Shown piece after piece: positions 56,762 through 64,000 of a stretch of 64,000 bases of DNA. Position numbers and translations under genes: made by a program. Position 1 is the stretch's first letter. Each line of letters opens with the position of its first letter. The stretch lies in assembly GCF_000737335.2 (NCBI RefSeq), contig NZ_JMCC02000025.1, positions 1 through 64,000 of the forward strand, in the 5' to 3' direction. Source of the stretch: Enhygromyxa salina (GTDB lineage: Bacteria > Myxococcota_A > Polyangia > Nannocystales > Nannocystaceae). The notes beneath the pieces are model-generated. The model searched no databases. It was given only the letters and a program-made list of their open reading frames with translations, and was not told where the DNA came from.

Positions 56762-59548
56762 GTGCCGGCCCCACACAACAGCGCAGATAGCCCGGTGATG
56801 CGGCAGTTCCTCGCGATCAAGGGCCGCTATCCCGACGCCATCGTGATGTTCCGAATGGGGGACTTCTACGAGATGTTCTTCGAGGACGCGGTGACGGTGG
56901 GTCCGGTGCTCGACATCGTCGTCACCAGCCGCGACAAGAACGCCGAAGATCCGGTGCCGATGGCGGGCGTGCCCTACCACGCGATCGGTGGGTACCTGCG
57001 GACCTTGGTCGAGCGTGGCTTCAAGGTTGCGATCGTCGAGCAGATGGAGTCGCCCGAGGAGGCGCGCAAGCGCAAGGGGCCAAACATCGTCCGGCGCGAG
57101 GTGGTTCGGGTGGTCACGCCAGGGGCGCTGCTCGACGAAGAGCACCTGCGCGGCGGCGAGCCGAACTACTTGGTGTCGCTGATCCCGGGCCCGCGCGGCG
57201 CCAGTCTGCTCGATGATGACAGCGCCCCGCCAGCTGCGGCGAAGACCAAGACCAAGACCAAGGCCGCTGCGGAGCCGCTCGCGGTCGCGCTGGCGGCCCT
57301 CGACATCTCGTCGAGCGAGTTCGTGGTGATGGGCTGCAAACGCCTCGACGATCTGCGGGCCGAGCTCGCGCGCCTGAGCCCCCGCGAGATCTTGGCGCCG
57401 CCGGCCACCCACGCGTGGTTGCGGGCCGAGCTTGGACCCGACTGTCCACCGCTCGCGACCCGCGAATCGCTCGACGGCGCCGTCGAGCCACGCAGGTTGA
57501 TCGCGCGGGTGCGGCATCTGTATGAAGAAGGGGGGACCGGGCTCGCGCTGACCGAGATCGAGGCCGACGCGGCCGCGACGGCGCTGTCCTACGCCGAGGC
57601 CACCCAGCCCGGCCAGACCCTGTTGCTGCACCGGCTGCGCCGGCACGAGCCCAGCCGTCACCTGATCCTCGACGAGACCTCGCTGCGCAACCTCGAGATC
57701 TACAGGACCGCGCGCGATGGCCAGCGTCGCGGCTCGCTGGTGTGGGCCTGCGATCGAACCCAGACCTCCATGGGCGCGCGACTGCTGCGGGCGTGGATCG
57801 GCGCGCCGCTGCTGGACATCGGGGCGATCGTGGCGCGGCAGCAAGGGATCGCCGCGCTGCTCGGCGAGTCGCGGCTGCGCGCCGAGCTGCAGTCGCGCCT
57901 CAAAGACGTGCGCGACGTGGTCCGGCTGGCTGCGCGCGCGCGCTTGGGGACGATCAGCCCGCGCGAGCTGGGGGCCCTGCGCGCGAGCCTGCAGGCGGTC
58001 CCGAGCTTGGCGACGCTGCTCGCGGAGCTGGGCTCGCGCCGGACGGACAAGCTGCTGCCGGCGATCCTCGAGCTCGGCGAAGATCGCTTGGCGGACGTGT
58101 GCGCCCAGCTCGAGACCACCCTCGTCGACGATCCGCCCTCGGTCGTGCGGGACGGCGGGATGATCCGGTCGAGCGCGGATCCTGTGTTGGCCGAGCAGCG
58201 CGAGCTGGCCGCGGGCGGCCGGGATGCGCTCGCGGCGATCGAGGCGCGCGAGCGCGAGTCGACCGGCATCACCAGCCTCAAGGTCAAGCACAACAACGTG
58301 TTCGGCTACTTCCTCGAGGTGCCGCGGGCCCACATCAAGAAGGTCCCCAGCGGCTGGGTGCGCAAGCAGACCCTGGTCAACGCCGAGCGCTACGTCACCG
58401 AGGAGCTCGCCGGGCTCGAGGCCAAGGTGTTGGGGGCGCAGAGCATCGCGCTCGAGCGCGAGCTCGAGCTGTTCACGGCGCTGCGCCGATCCGTCAGCGA
58501 GGCCGGCGAGCGGCTGGTGACGCTCGGCGACGCGCTGGCGAGCTTGGACGTGCTCGCAGGCTTCGCCGAGGTCGCCGAGGCCCACGACTATGTTCGGCCC
58601 GAGCTGGTCGCGGCGGCCGAGCTCGAGATCTGTGAGGGCCGGCACCCGGTGGTCGAGCGGATGCTCGGGGCCGGGCGCTTCGTGCCGAATGACACCCAGC
58701 TGGTCGCCGGAGCGGCCGCCGAGGGCACACCGGATGGCGCGGGCCCCAGCGCGCGCCTGTGGGTGATCACCGGGCCCAACATGGGTGGCAAGAGCACGGT
58801 GATGCGCCAGGTCGCCCTGATCACGATCCTCGCGCACGTCGGCAGCTACGTGCCCGCCAAGTCCGCCCGGATCGGGCTGGTCGATCGCGTGTTCACCCGG
58901 GTCGGCGCCGCCGACGACCTCGGCCGGGGCGACAGCACGTTCATGGTCGAGATGCGGGAGACGGCGCAGATCGTGGCCCAGGCGAGCCCCCGCTCGTTGG
59001 TCCTGCTCGACGAGATCGGCCGGGGCACGGCGACCTTTGACGGGCTCGCGCTCGCGTGGGCGATCACCGAGCACCTCCACGATCAGGTTGGGTGCCGCGC
59101 GATGTTTGCGACCCACTACCATGAGCTGTGCGGCCTCGAGTCCCGGCTCGCCGGGGTCCGCAACGTCCACGTCGCCGTCCATGAGCACCGCGGTGAGATC
59201 GTGTTCTTGCACCGGGTGGAGTCGGGTCCCGCGGGTCGCAGCTATGGCATCCAGGTCGGTCGTCTGGCGGGGCTGCCGGCTCGGTTGCTGCGCCGGGCCC
59301 AGCGGATCCTGGACCGCCTCGAAGCGCAAGAGCGTGCTGCCCCCAGCGCCCAACTAGATCTCTTCGCTCCACGTGCGGCGCAGACGAGTGAGCCAGACGA
59401 AGATCGAGGCCCAGCAGGTGACCCGCGCTCGCTCGCGGCCGCTGACGTGCTCGCGGAGATCGAGGACTGCGATCCCGATCGGCTCACACCCCGTGACGCC
59501 CACGCGCTGCTCTATCGACTGTGCGATCGCATGCGCGGCCCCGAGTGA
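56762..59548 (+). CDS. mutS: DNA mismatch repair protein MutS
   Basis: MutS detects base mismatches and small loops in newly made DNA and, with ATP, recruits MutL. The 928-residue product (GTG start) is MutS1 type. The mismatch-recognition domain has the Phe-x-Glu motif in FRMGDFYEMFFEDA (about 30-43), followed by connector, core and clamp domains (SLKVKHNNVFGYFLEVPRAH) and the ATPase with Walker A ITGPNMGGKSTVMRQ near 677 and Walker B LVLLDEIGRGTATFDG. A helix-turn-helix and a C-terminal tail with disordered acidic residues (about 860-905) complete it. A Lys/Thr-rich insert (KTKTKTKAAAE) lies in the connector region. mutL is not nearby. Length is somewhat above E. coli (853). Confidence 0.97.
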   Translation: MPAPHNSADSPVMRQFLAIKGRYPDAIVMFRMGDFYEMFFEDAVTVGPVLDIVVTSRDKNAEDPVPMAGVPYHAIGGYLRTLVERGFKVAIVEQMESPEEARKRKGPNIVRREVVRVVTPGALLDEEHLRGGEPNYLVSLIPGPRGASLLDDDSAPPAAAKTKTKTKAAAEPLAVALAALDISSSEFVVMGCKRLDDLRAELARLSPREILAPPATHAWLRAELGPDCPPLATRESLDGAVEPRRLIARVRHLYEEGGTGLALTEIEADAAATALSYAEATQPGQTLLLHRLRRHEPSRHLILDETSLRNLEIYRTARDGQRRGSLVWACDRTQTSMGARLLRAWIGAPLLDIGAIVARQQGIAALLGESRLRAELQSRLKDVRDVVRLAARARLGTISPRELGALRASLQAVPSLATLLAELGSRRTDKLLPAILELGEDRLADVCAQLETTLVDDPPSVVRDGGMIRSSADPVLAEQRELAAGGRDALAAIEARERESTGITSLKVKHNNVFGYFLEVPRAHIKKVPSGWVRKQTLVNAERYVTEELAGLEAKVLGAQSIALERELELFTALRRSVSEAGERLVTLGDALASLDVLAGFAEVAEAHDYVRPELVAAAELEICEGRHPVVERMLGAGRFVPNDTQLVAGAAAEGTPDGAGPSARLWVITGPNMGGKSTVMRQVALITILAHVGSYVPAKSARIGLVDRVFTRVGAADDLGRGDSTFMVEMRETAQIVAQASPRSLVLLDEIGRGTATFDGLALAWAITEHLHDQVGCRAMFATHYHELCGLESRLAGVRNVHVAVHEHRGEIVFLHRVESGPAGRSYGIQVGRLAGLPARLLRRAQRILDRLEAQERAAPSAQLDLFAPRAAQTSEPDEDRGPAGDPRSLAAADVLAEIEDCDPDRLTPRDAHALLYRLCDRMRGPE

Positions 59549-59680
59549 CGAGGTCGCCTGGGTGCCGAGCTCCGCCGCGCGGCACCCGTGGTTTGGCGCA
59601 ACCGCCCGCGGCAATTGAAAAAAACATATCTGGACCATCCGTTAGGCGTGTTAGATTGCCGCCGCGACCCGGAGAGACAA

Positions 59681-60454
59681 ATGCGAAAGTTCCCCTTAAT
59701 TACGACCACGTTCGTTGGACTCGCGCTGACCCTGAGCTTCGCTGCTTGTGACGGCGGCGATGATGGAAGCGACACGCAGGCGGACGCGACCACTGGTGAC
59801 GGCGACGGCGACGGCGACACTGGCGATGGCGATACCAGTGGTGATGGCGACGGCGACCCGACGGGGGGCGAGTGCTTCCCGCAGCCGGCGATCTGCGAGC
59901 AGTTCGTCCGCTGCATCGGTGCGTTGGTCCCCGGCCAAGCAGAGACCGTCGAGGCGCAATACGGCGCGGAGGGTTCGTGCTGGTGCGGCACCAGTGAAGC
60001 GGCCCAGAAGTGCTACGACACCTGCGGCGCGGAAGTGGAGAAGGCCCTGGCCTCCAATCCCACGGAGAGCCAGTGTCACGAGAATGTCTGCCCGATCGAG
60101 GATCTCAACCCCGACGAGCCCTACGGACCGATCGTGGACGGAAGCTGTTCGGACTACATCGGCCCGCAGGGTGATCCGATCGCCCAGACGCCATTCAGCA
60201 GCCCGCTGGGTATCCCGGGTGGGTTCTGTGCGCCGGCTTGTTCTGGGCTCGCGGACTACTGCCCCGGTCACAAGCAGACTTCGGCCCAGGGCACCTGCTA
60301 CCTCGTCGGCCAGGACGACAACTTCTGCGTCGCTCGCTGCTACGTGAACTCGGAGTTCCTTGGCGGTCACCAGTGCCAGTGCGGCGCGACCTGCCAGCCG
60401 CAGGGTAGCCCCGACGGCGAAGGCCAAATGCGCGGCCTGTGCACGTTCGAGTGA
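59681..60454 (+). CDS. Cys-rich lipoprotein with GDGDGD linker
   Basis: The 257-residue protein starts with an export signal and a Cys at the likely lipidation site (VGLALTLSFAAC), then a linker of Gly-Asp repeats (TTGDGDGDGDTGDGDTSGDG) and a domain with about 20 Cys, including CWCGTSEAAQKCYDTC, CAPACSGLADYC, CVARC and CQCGATC. It is probably held by disulfides on the cell surface. The function is unknown, and I see no catalytic motif. ATG 59681 has GGAGAG 4 bases upstream; an upstream in-frame start at 59588 has no signal-peptide logic. It follows mutS but is separated from it by about 130 nt with an A-rich stretch (TTGAAAAAAAC) that may hold its promoter. Confidence 0.8.
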   Translation: MRKFPLITTTFVGLALTLSFAACDGGDDGSDTQADATTGDGDGDGDTGDGDTSGDGDGDPTGGECFPQPAICEQFVRCIGALVPGQAETVEAQYGAEGSCWCGTSEAAQKCYDTCGAEVEKALASNPTESQCHENVCPIEDLNPDEPYGPIVDGSCSDYIGPQGDPIAQTPFSSPLGIPGGFCAPACSGLADYCPGHKQTSAQGTCYLVGQDDNFCVARCYVNSEFLGGHQCQCGATCQPQGSPDGEGQMRGLCTFE

Positions 60455-60555
60455 GCTACCCAGTGAGCTACCCAGTGAGCTAGGACGCTCCGCTCGCGGG
60501 CGTCTCAGCGAAGACCTTCGGGTCAACTGACGGAGCGTGACGCACCGCGTCCAGC

Positions 60556-60588
60556 AGCGCCGACCCCAACTCAGGAGGGGCCGGCGCT
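60556..60588 (+). terminator. Hairpin downstream of the Cys-rich lipoprotein gene
   Basis: AGCGCCGACCCC (60556-60567) and GGGGCCGGCGCT (60577-60588) pair over 12 positions with one mismatch. A second short stem GGGCC-TTTC-GGCCC follows at about 60599-60612, before a TAGAAT hexamer that may be the -10 box of the next gene. Confidence 0.5.
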
Positions 60589-60634
60589 GTCTCGTGTTGG
60601 GCCTTTCGGCCCGTCGTATTAGAATCGTGCTGGC

Positions 60635-62518
60635 ATGACCCGCACCCGCACTTGCTCCGCCGCCGCGCTCTTGCTGAGCGCCCTCGCGGGGTGTGGGCCG
60701 GCGCCCGAGCCCGAGCCCGAGCCCGAGCCGATCCCCGTCACCGAGCTCAGGCCGGGGATCGTGCTGCGCGGTGGCGACTATGCAGACTTCGACGATCACT
60801 TGGTCGAGCTGATCGTCCACGAGGGGCACGTCTACGTCGCCAACAGCAGCCTTGGCGTCGCCGCGATGCGGCTCGAAGACGACGGCGGCGTGACGCTGAC
60901 CGACGCGGGCTCGTTGCCGTCGACCCTGCGGCGTTGCACGTCGGTGGCGGTGCACGCCAAGTCGGACACGCTCTACTGCGGATCCGACTCACCCATGGGC
61001 ACGGACGGTCCAGTGGTCGAGGTCTACGACATCTCGACCCCCGGGGTGGTGACCTGGCGCGGCGCCTTTGACCTCGAGAAGGTCGCGATTCGCGATCTGG
61101 CGGTCGTGGGTGATCAGCTGTTGATCCAGCAATTCGACGATGGCATCTGGACCGCCCAGATCGGCTCTGAAGGCCTGCTCTCGCAGTTGAGCGACACGGG
61201 GATCGTTGGCAACGCGCGGGTCAGCGTGGGTGTCGGCGGCGAAGTTGTCACCTTGTTTGCGGATCCAGACGGGCACGGTGCGCAGCTGCGTCTGCTCGAT
61301 CCCACCACGTGGACCGAGCTCGATCGGCTTGCGCTCACCGGACCCGCGCTGGGCCTCAGCGCTGACGCCGAAGGCGGAGCTCGGGTCGCCGTGGGTCTGG
61401 GCTCGGGCGGGATGGCGCTGGTCAGCGTAGAGGATCACGCGCTCACGCTCGAGCACACGCTCGAGCCACCCGCGGTCGTCACCACCGGCTTGCTCGCGGG
61501 CGACCTGGCGATCGCCGTGACGCTCAGCGGGGTGTTCGCGTGGGACTTCGCGGCGGCCTCGTCCGACGGCGAGCCGCGACTGTTCGGGTTTGGGCCCGCG
61601 GCCATGTTGGGTCACGAGCGGGCTGGCAACATGCTCCACGGCGTCCTCCACGAGGGCGAGGTGCTGACCTCGGATTGGCTGTGGGTGGAGCGGTGGGCGC
61701 TCGATCCGGCCGGCGACGTGCTCGAGCTCGACGTGCCGCGTGGCGTCTACGTGCAGCCCGAGGGCCCGGTCCGCTGGCGGATGCGCAACCCCGGTCCGAT
61801 CGCGCTGCGGGCCGAGCTCTGGTTCGATCGGCGGCCCGTGTGGAGCGGCGAGCTCGAGGCTTGGGAAGTCATCGACGTCGACATCCCCGTCGAGCTGCGC
61901 GCGCGGGTCCTCGCGGACGACGAGCCCAACACCCGCCTGATCGTGCGCGTCTACGATCCCAAGGTGCCGAGCGTGGGGGAGCCCGTGTCCAGCACCGTGC
62001 TGGTCATCGCGCAGCGCGAGGTCGACGATCCGATGCCGCCCGCGACCGGCGACGTGTTTCCGACCCTGACCCTGGCCAACGTCGACCACGAGATCTACAC
62101 GATGCCAACTCCAGAGGGCAGCCAGACCATCTGGTTTTGGCCCGACTGCGCGCTGATGTGGCCGCAGCTCGAGGACCTGGCGTGGCTCGGCCGCGAAGGC
62201 TGGGACCTTGGCCGTGGCGAGCCGATCATGCTGGGTTCCTTCGATCCCAAGCAAGACGGCTTCGCCAACCGCTGGGCGCTCGACGGCGCGAGCTTCGGCC
62301 TGTGGGGCGTGGCCGCGCCCGAGCTCGGCGACGCCAACGACTTCATCGACGACGAGGACATCTACATGCCCTTCTTCATCCCCACGATGCCCGGCGACGC
62401 GATGCCGACGGACTACGTGATGGACGGGCAGGGCGTGATCTTGTCGATCGAGCGAATGTACCGCGGGCCTTGGACGCTGGCGGTTCCGTGGCCCTGGACC
62501 GCCGATGCCTCGCCGTAA
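60635..62518 (+). CDS. Lipoprotein with beta-propeller-like repeats and a thioredoxin-like end
   Basis: This 627-residue protein has a lipobox (SALAGC, Cys at residue 20) and an acidic Pro/Glu spacer (PEPEPEPEPIPVTEL). Residues about 45-340 show LVIVD-type beta-propeller repeats (VYVANSSLGVAAMRLEDDGG, VVEVYDISTPGVV, ALVSVEDHALTLEHTL). A beta-sandwich-like middle follows, and residues about 470-627 resemble a degenerate peroxiredoxin/thioredoxin domain (GDVFPTLTLANVDHEIYTM, IWFWPDCALMWPQLEDLAWL, VMDGQGVILSIERMYRG); the usual active-site Cys pair is reduced to a single Cys. It is probably attached to the outer membrane. The 3' end overlaps the EVE-domain gene by 14 nt, so these two are cotranscribed. 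Confidence 0.8.
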   Translation: MTRTRTCSAAALLLSALAGCGPAPEPEPEPEPIPVTELRPGIVLRGGDYADFDDHLVELIVHEGHVYVANSSLGVAAMRLEDDGGVTLTDAGSLPSTLRRCTSVAVHAKSDTLYCGSDSPMGTDGPVVEVYDISTPGVVTWRGAFDLEKVAIRDLAVVGDQLLIQQFDDGIWTAQIGSEGLLSQLSDTGIVGNARVSVGVGGEVVTLFADPDGHGAQLRLLDPTTWTELDRLALTGPALGLSADAEGGARVAVGLGSGGMALVSVEDHALTLEHTLEPPAVVTTGLLAGDLAIAVTLSGVFAWDFAAASSDGEPRLFGFGPAAMLGHERAGNMLHGVLHEGEVLTSDWLWVERWALDPAGDVLELDVPRGVYVQPEGPVRWRMRNPGPIALRAELWFDRRPVWSGELEAWEVIDVDIPVELRARVLADDEPNTRLIVRVYDPKVPSVGEPVSSTVLVIAQREVDDPMPPATGDVFPTLTLANVDHEIYTMPTPEGSQTIWFWPDCALMWPQLEDLAWLGREGWDLGRGEPIMLGSFDPKQDGFANRWALDGASFGLWGVAAPELGDANDFIDDEDIYMPFFIPTMPGDAMPTDYVMDGQGVILSIERMYRGPWTLAVPWPWTADASP

Positions 62519-62999
62519 ACGACGCTACTGGTTGATGAAGACCGAGCCGGACGTGTACTCGATCGACGATCTCGAGCGCGCGGGGCAAGGTGAGTGGGAG
62601 GGCGTCCGCAGCTACCAGGCTCGCAACTTCATGCGCGACGACATGGCCGTCGGCGATCTGGTCTTGTTTTATCACTCCAACGCGAAGCCGCCGGGTGTCG
62701 CGGGCGTCGCCAGGATCGCTGCGGAGGCGTACCCCGATCATCACGCCTTCGACCCCGACTCCAACTACTACGACCCGAAGAGCGATCCCGACGATCCGCG
62801 TTGGTGGATGGTTGACGTGGCCTTCGTCGAGAAGCTGCCCGAGCTGGTCAGCCTCGATACGCTCAAAGCCGAGGCCAATGGGCCGCTGGCGGGCATGTTG
62901 GTGGTCCGCCGGGGCCAGCGGCTGTCAATTCAGCCCGTCGACAAAGCTCACTTCGCTCGGGTCTTGCAACTGGGCCAGGCAAACACCCGGGTCCGCTGA
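62505..62999 (+). CDS. EVE domain-containing protein
   Basis: This 164-residue cytoplasmic protein is a typical EVE domain, related to human thymocyte nuclear protein 1 and to PUA/YTH folds that bind modified nucleotides in DNA or RNA. The family start RYWLMKTEPDVYSIDDL, the segment WEGVRSYQARNFMRDDMAVGDLVLFYHSN, the GVAGVARI strand and DPRWWMVDVAFVEKLP are all present. Free-standing bacterial EVE proteins occur widely; a role in recognising modified bases is likely but unproven. The start overlaps the preceding lipoprotein gene by 14 nt. Another lipoprotein gene follows after 30 nt. Confidence 0.93.
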   Translation: MPRRKRRYWLMKTEPDVYSIDDLERAGQGEWEGVRSYQARNFMRDDMAVGDLVLFYHSNAKPPGVAGVARIAAEAYPDHHAFDPDSNYYDPKSDPDDPRWWMVDVAFVEKLPELVSLDTLKAEANGPLAGMLVVRRGQRLSIQPVDKAHFARVLQLGQANTRVR

Positions 63000-63029
63000 G
63001 TGTGGTACGTTCCGGCCCCGGAGCCAGGC

Positions 63030-64000
63030 ATGAAGCGTTCGATCTGTGCAACTCTCGTCCTCTTGGTAGGTGTCAGCGTTCAAACCGGCTGCGAACGCGG
63101 CGGTAACACGCAGGCCCCTGATGTCGGCAACGAAGAAACGCTCGTGGGTGCCCGCGAGTCGTATGACACCGAGGACGAGGAGTCGGCCCTCAACGAGAGC
63201 TACGGCGCCCGTCCCGAGCTTCCGCCGGTCCAAAAGCCCGTCGAAAAGTGCACCGGCAAGGGCAAGGCCCGCGAGTGCAGCATGGTCGACCCCCAGCCCG
63301 AGGTCACCGCGGCCCGGGGCGCGCGCGCGATCATCGGTCGGTTCCGCTGGGGCATGGACATCAAGACGGTCATGGCGCAGCTCGAGAAGGACATCGAGGA
63401 CGAGTACGCCGAGCTGCAGGCCAAGACCAAGGACCCGATGCAGCAGGACAAGAACCGCGAGTGGAAGCGCGAGGCGATCGGTGAGATCACCAAGAACCAC
63501 GTGCGCTTCGAGACCGCCGCCCACCATCGCTGGGGCGTCTCGCTGATCGGTCACGAGTTCAAGGACAACGACAACGAAGAGATGATCTGGATCAAGTCGC
63601 CAACCCTGAAGAAGTTCTACTTCTTCAAGGGCGGTGACCTCTACAAGATCGTCTACGCCTACGGCACCCAGGCGTGGCCAGGCCTGACCTACCAGCAGAT
63701 CCTGGACGAGAAGTTCAAGACTTGGTTCGGCTCCAGCCCAGAAGCCAAGGCGGAGTTCGACGAGGAAACCCAGATCAAGCTGATCGACTACGTGCAGTGG
63801 AACACGACTGACGGCGATCGCGTCCGCGCGTTCGACATGACCGCCGTGCACGGCGCGTTCGTGGTCTCGATTGTTCAGGGCGAGTCCGAGGACGAATACG
63901 GCGCGCGATTGCCAACCGGCCTCGAGAGCAGCGACTTCACCGATGACGTCTCCGACGTGCTTGGTGGCAGCGACATCTGCTACGACGCCGAGGGCAACAT
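63030..64000 (+). CDS. Lipoprotein of unknown function, cut off by the window end
   Basis: The frame stays open from ATG 63030 to the right edge (323 codons visible), so the 3' end is missing. It starts MKRSICATLVLLVGVSVQTG with a Cys next (residue 21), a lipoprotein signal, then an acidic low-complexity part and a mixed domain (RFRWGMDIKTVMAQLEKDIE, HRWGVSLIGHEFKDNDNEE, KKFYFFKGGDLYKIVYAYG, TWFGSSPEAKAEFDEETQIK). The phrase FRWGM followed by a charged helix resembles small secreted proteins of delta-proteobacteria that assess ligand or charge, but I cannot name a family. The strand choice is supported by the lipobox and by GGAGCC at about 63020. The opposite strand also holds a long open frame, judged to be a shadow. 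Confidence 0.72.
   Translation, partial: MKRSICATLVLLVGVSVQTGCERGGNTQAPDVGNEETLVGARESYDTEDEESALNESYGARPELPPVQKPVEKCTGKGKARECSMVDPQPEVTAARGARAIIGRFRWGMDIKTVMAQLEKDIEDEYAELQAKTKDPMQQDKNREWKREAIGEITKNHVRFETAAHHRWGVSLIGHEFKDNDNEEMIWIKSPTLKKFYFFKGGDLYKIVYAYGTQAWPGLTYQQILDEKFKTWFGSSPEAKAEFDEETQIKLIDYVQWNTTDGDRVRAFDMTAVHGAFVVSIVQGESEDEYGARLPTGLESSDFTDDVSDVLGGSDICYDAEGN

Overview
The window is a high-GC stretch that looks like the chromosome of a myxobacterium, most likely of the suborder Nannocystineae (Plesiocystis/Enhygromyxa/Nannocystis type). The signs are Gly-Asp-rich linkers in unrelated secreted proteins, a MYXO-CTERM-like C-terminal sorting signal, many Hanks-type Ser/Thr kinases, a TIGR02996/leucine-rich-repeat protein, frequent GTG starts and dispersed palindromic repeats between genes. 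This placement is inferred from those features, not from a database match.

Layout. 1-620 is a gene-free repeat region. 620-2220 holds a secreted hypothetical protein (minus) and a compact promoter/small-ORF/terminator unit (plus). 2226-12682 is a nearly continuous minus-strand run: cytochrome P450, LRR protein, alpha/beta-hydrolase lipoprotein, FHA-SUMF1 fusion, TatD, FG-GAP surface protein, ribosomal protein L3 and rRNA methyltransferase RlmE (listed in transcription order). 12804-16973 holds an MFS transporter, two divergently transcribed fatty-acid desaturases and a membrane protein that carries a 75-nt repeat in frame. 16965-27805 holds two Ser/Thr kinases, MsrB, a lipase-like hydrolase, tRNA-Val(CAC), RidA, a tandem pair of zinc-ribbon membrane proteins, a hotdog thioesterase and a Cys-rich secreted protein. 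28125-36543 holds a carboxypeptidase-regulatory-repeat protein, a DsbD-N-like lipoprotein, PrkA, two back-to-back tandem-repeat arrays, a flavin reductase and HMG-CoA lyase. 36570-46848 holds an orphan MshEN-domain protein and an RNA-maintenance group (cysteine desulfurase, MnmA, TerB-like, RNase III, an unassigned large protein, TilS) followed by FtsH. 46850-64000 holds a repeat array, a TlpA-like thioredoxin, an ECF sigma factor, two HEAT-repeat proteins, a tail-anchored pseudokinase, a VanW protein, a SPOR protein, MutS, two lipoproteins, an EVE-domain protein and a lipoprotein cut off by the window edge.

Functional links. The cysteine desulfurase and MnmA share one base at their stop/start and probably form a sulfur-relay pair for tRNA 2-thiolation. 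TilS and FtsH keep the order common in bacteria. RlmE and L3 both act on the 50S subunit. TatD, MsrB, RidA, MutS and PrkA are housekeeping or stress functions. The rest is the typical myxobacterial mix of signalling proteins and secreted proteins of unknown role.

The most unusual layer is non-coding. A 75-nt (25-codon) hairpin repeat recurs at least eight times. It lies just after stop codons, as a tandem array behind ftsH, inside one gene in frame, and over the start of another. There are also two compact sigma70-like units that could be small RNA or small protein genes, a triplicated terminator-like array, and several large inverted repeats in promoter regions. I found no CRISPR array, rRNA, integrase or complete insertion sequence.
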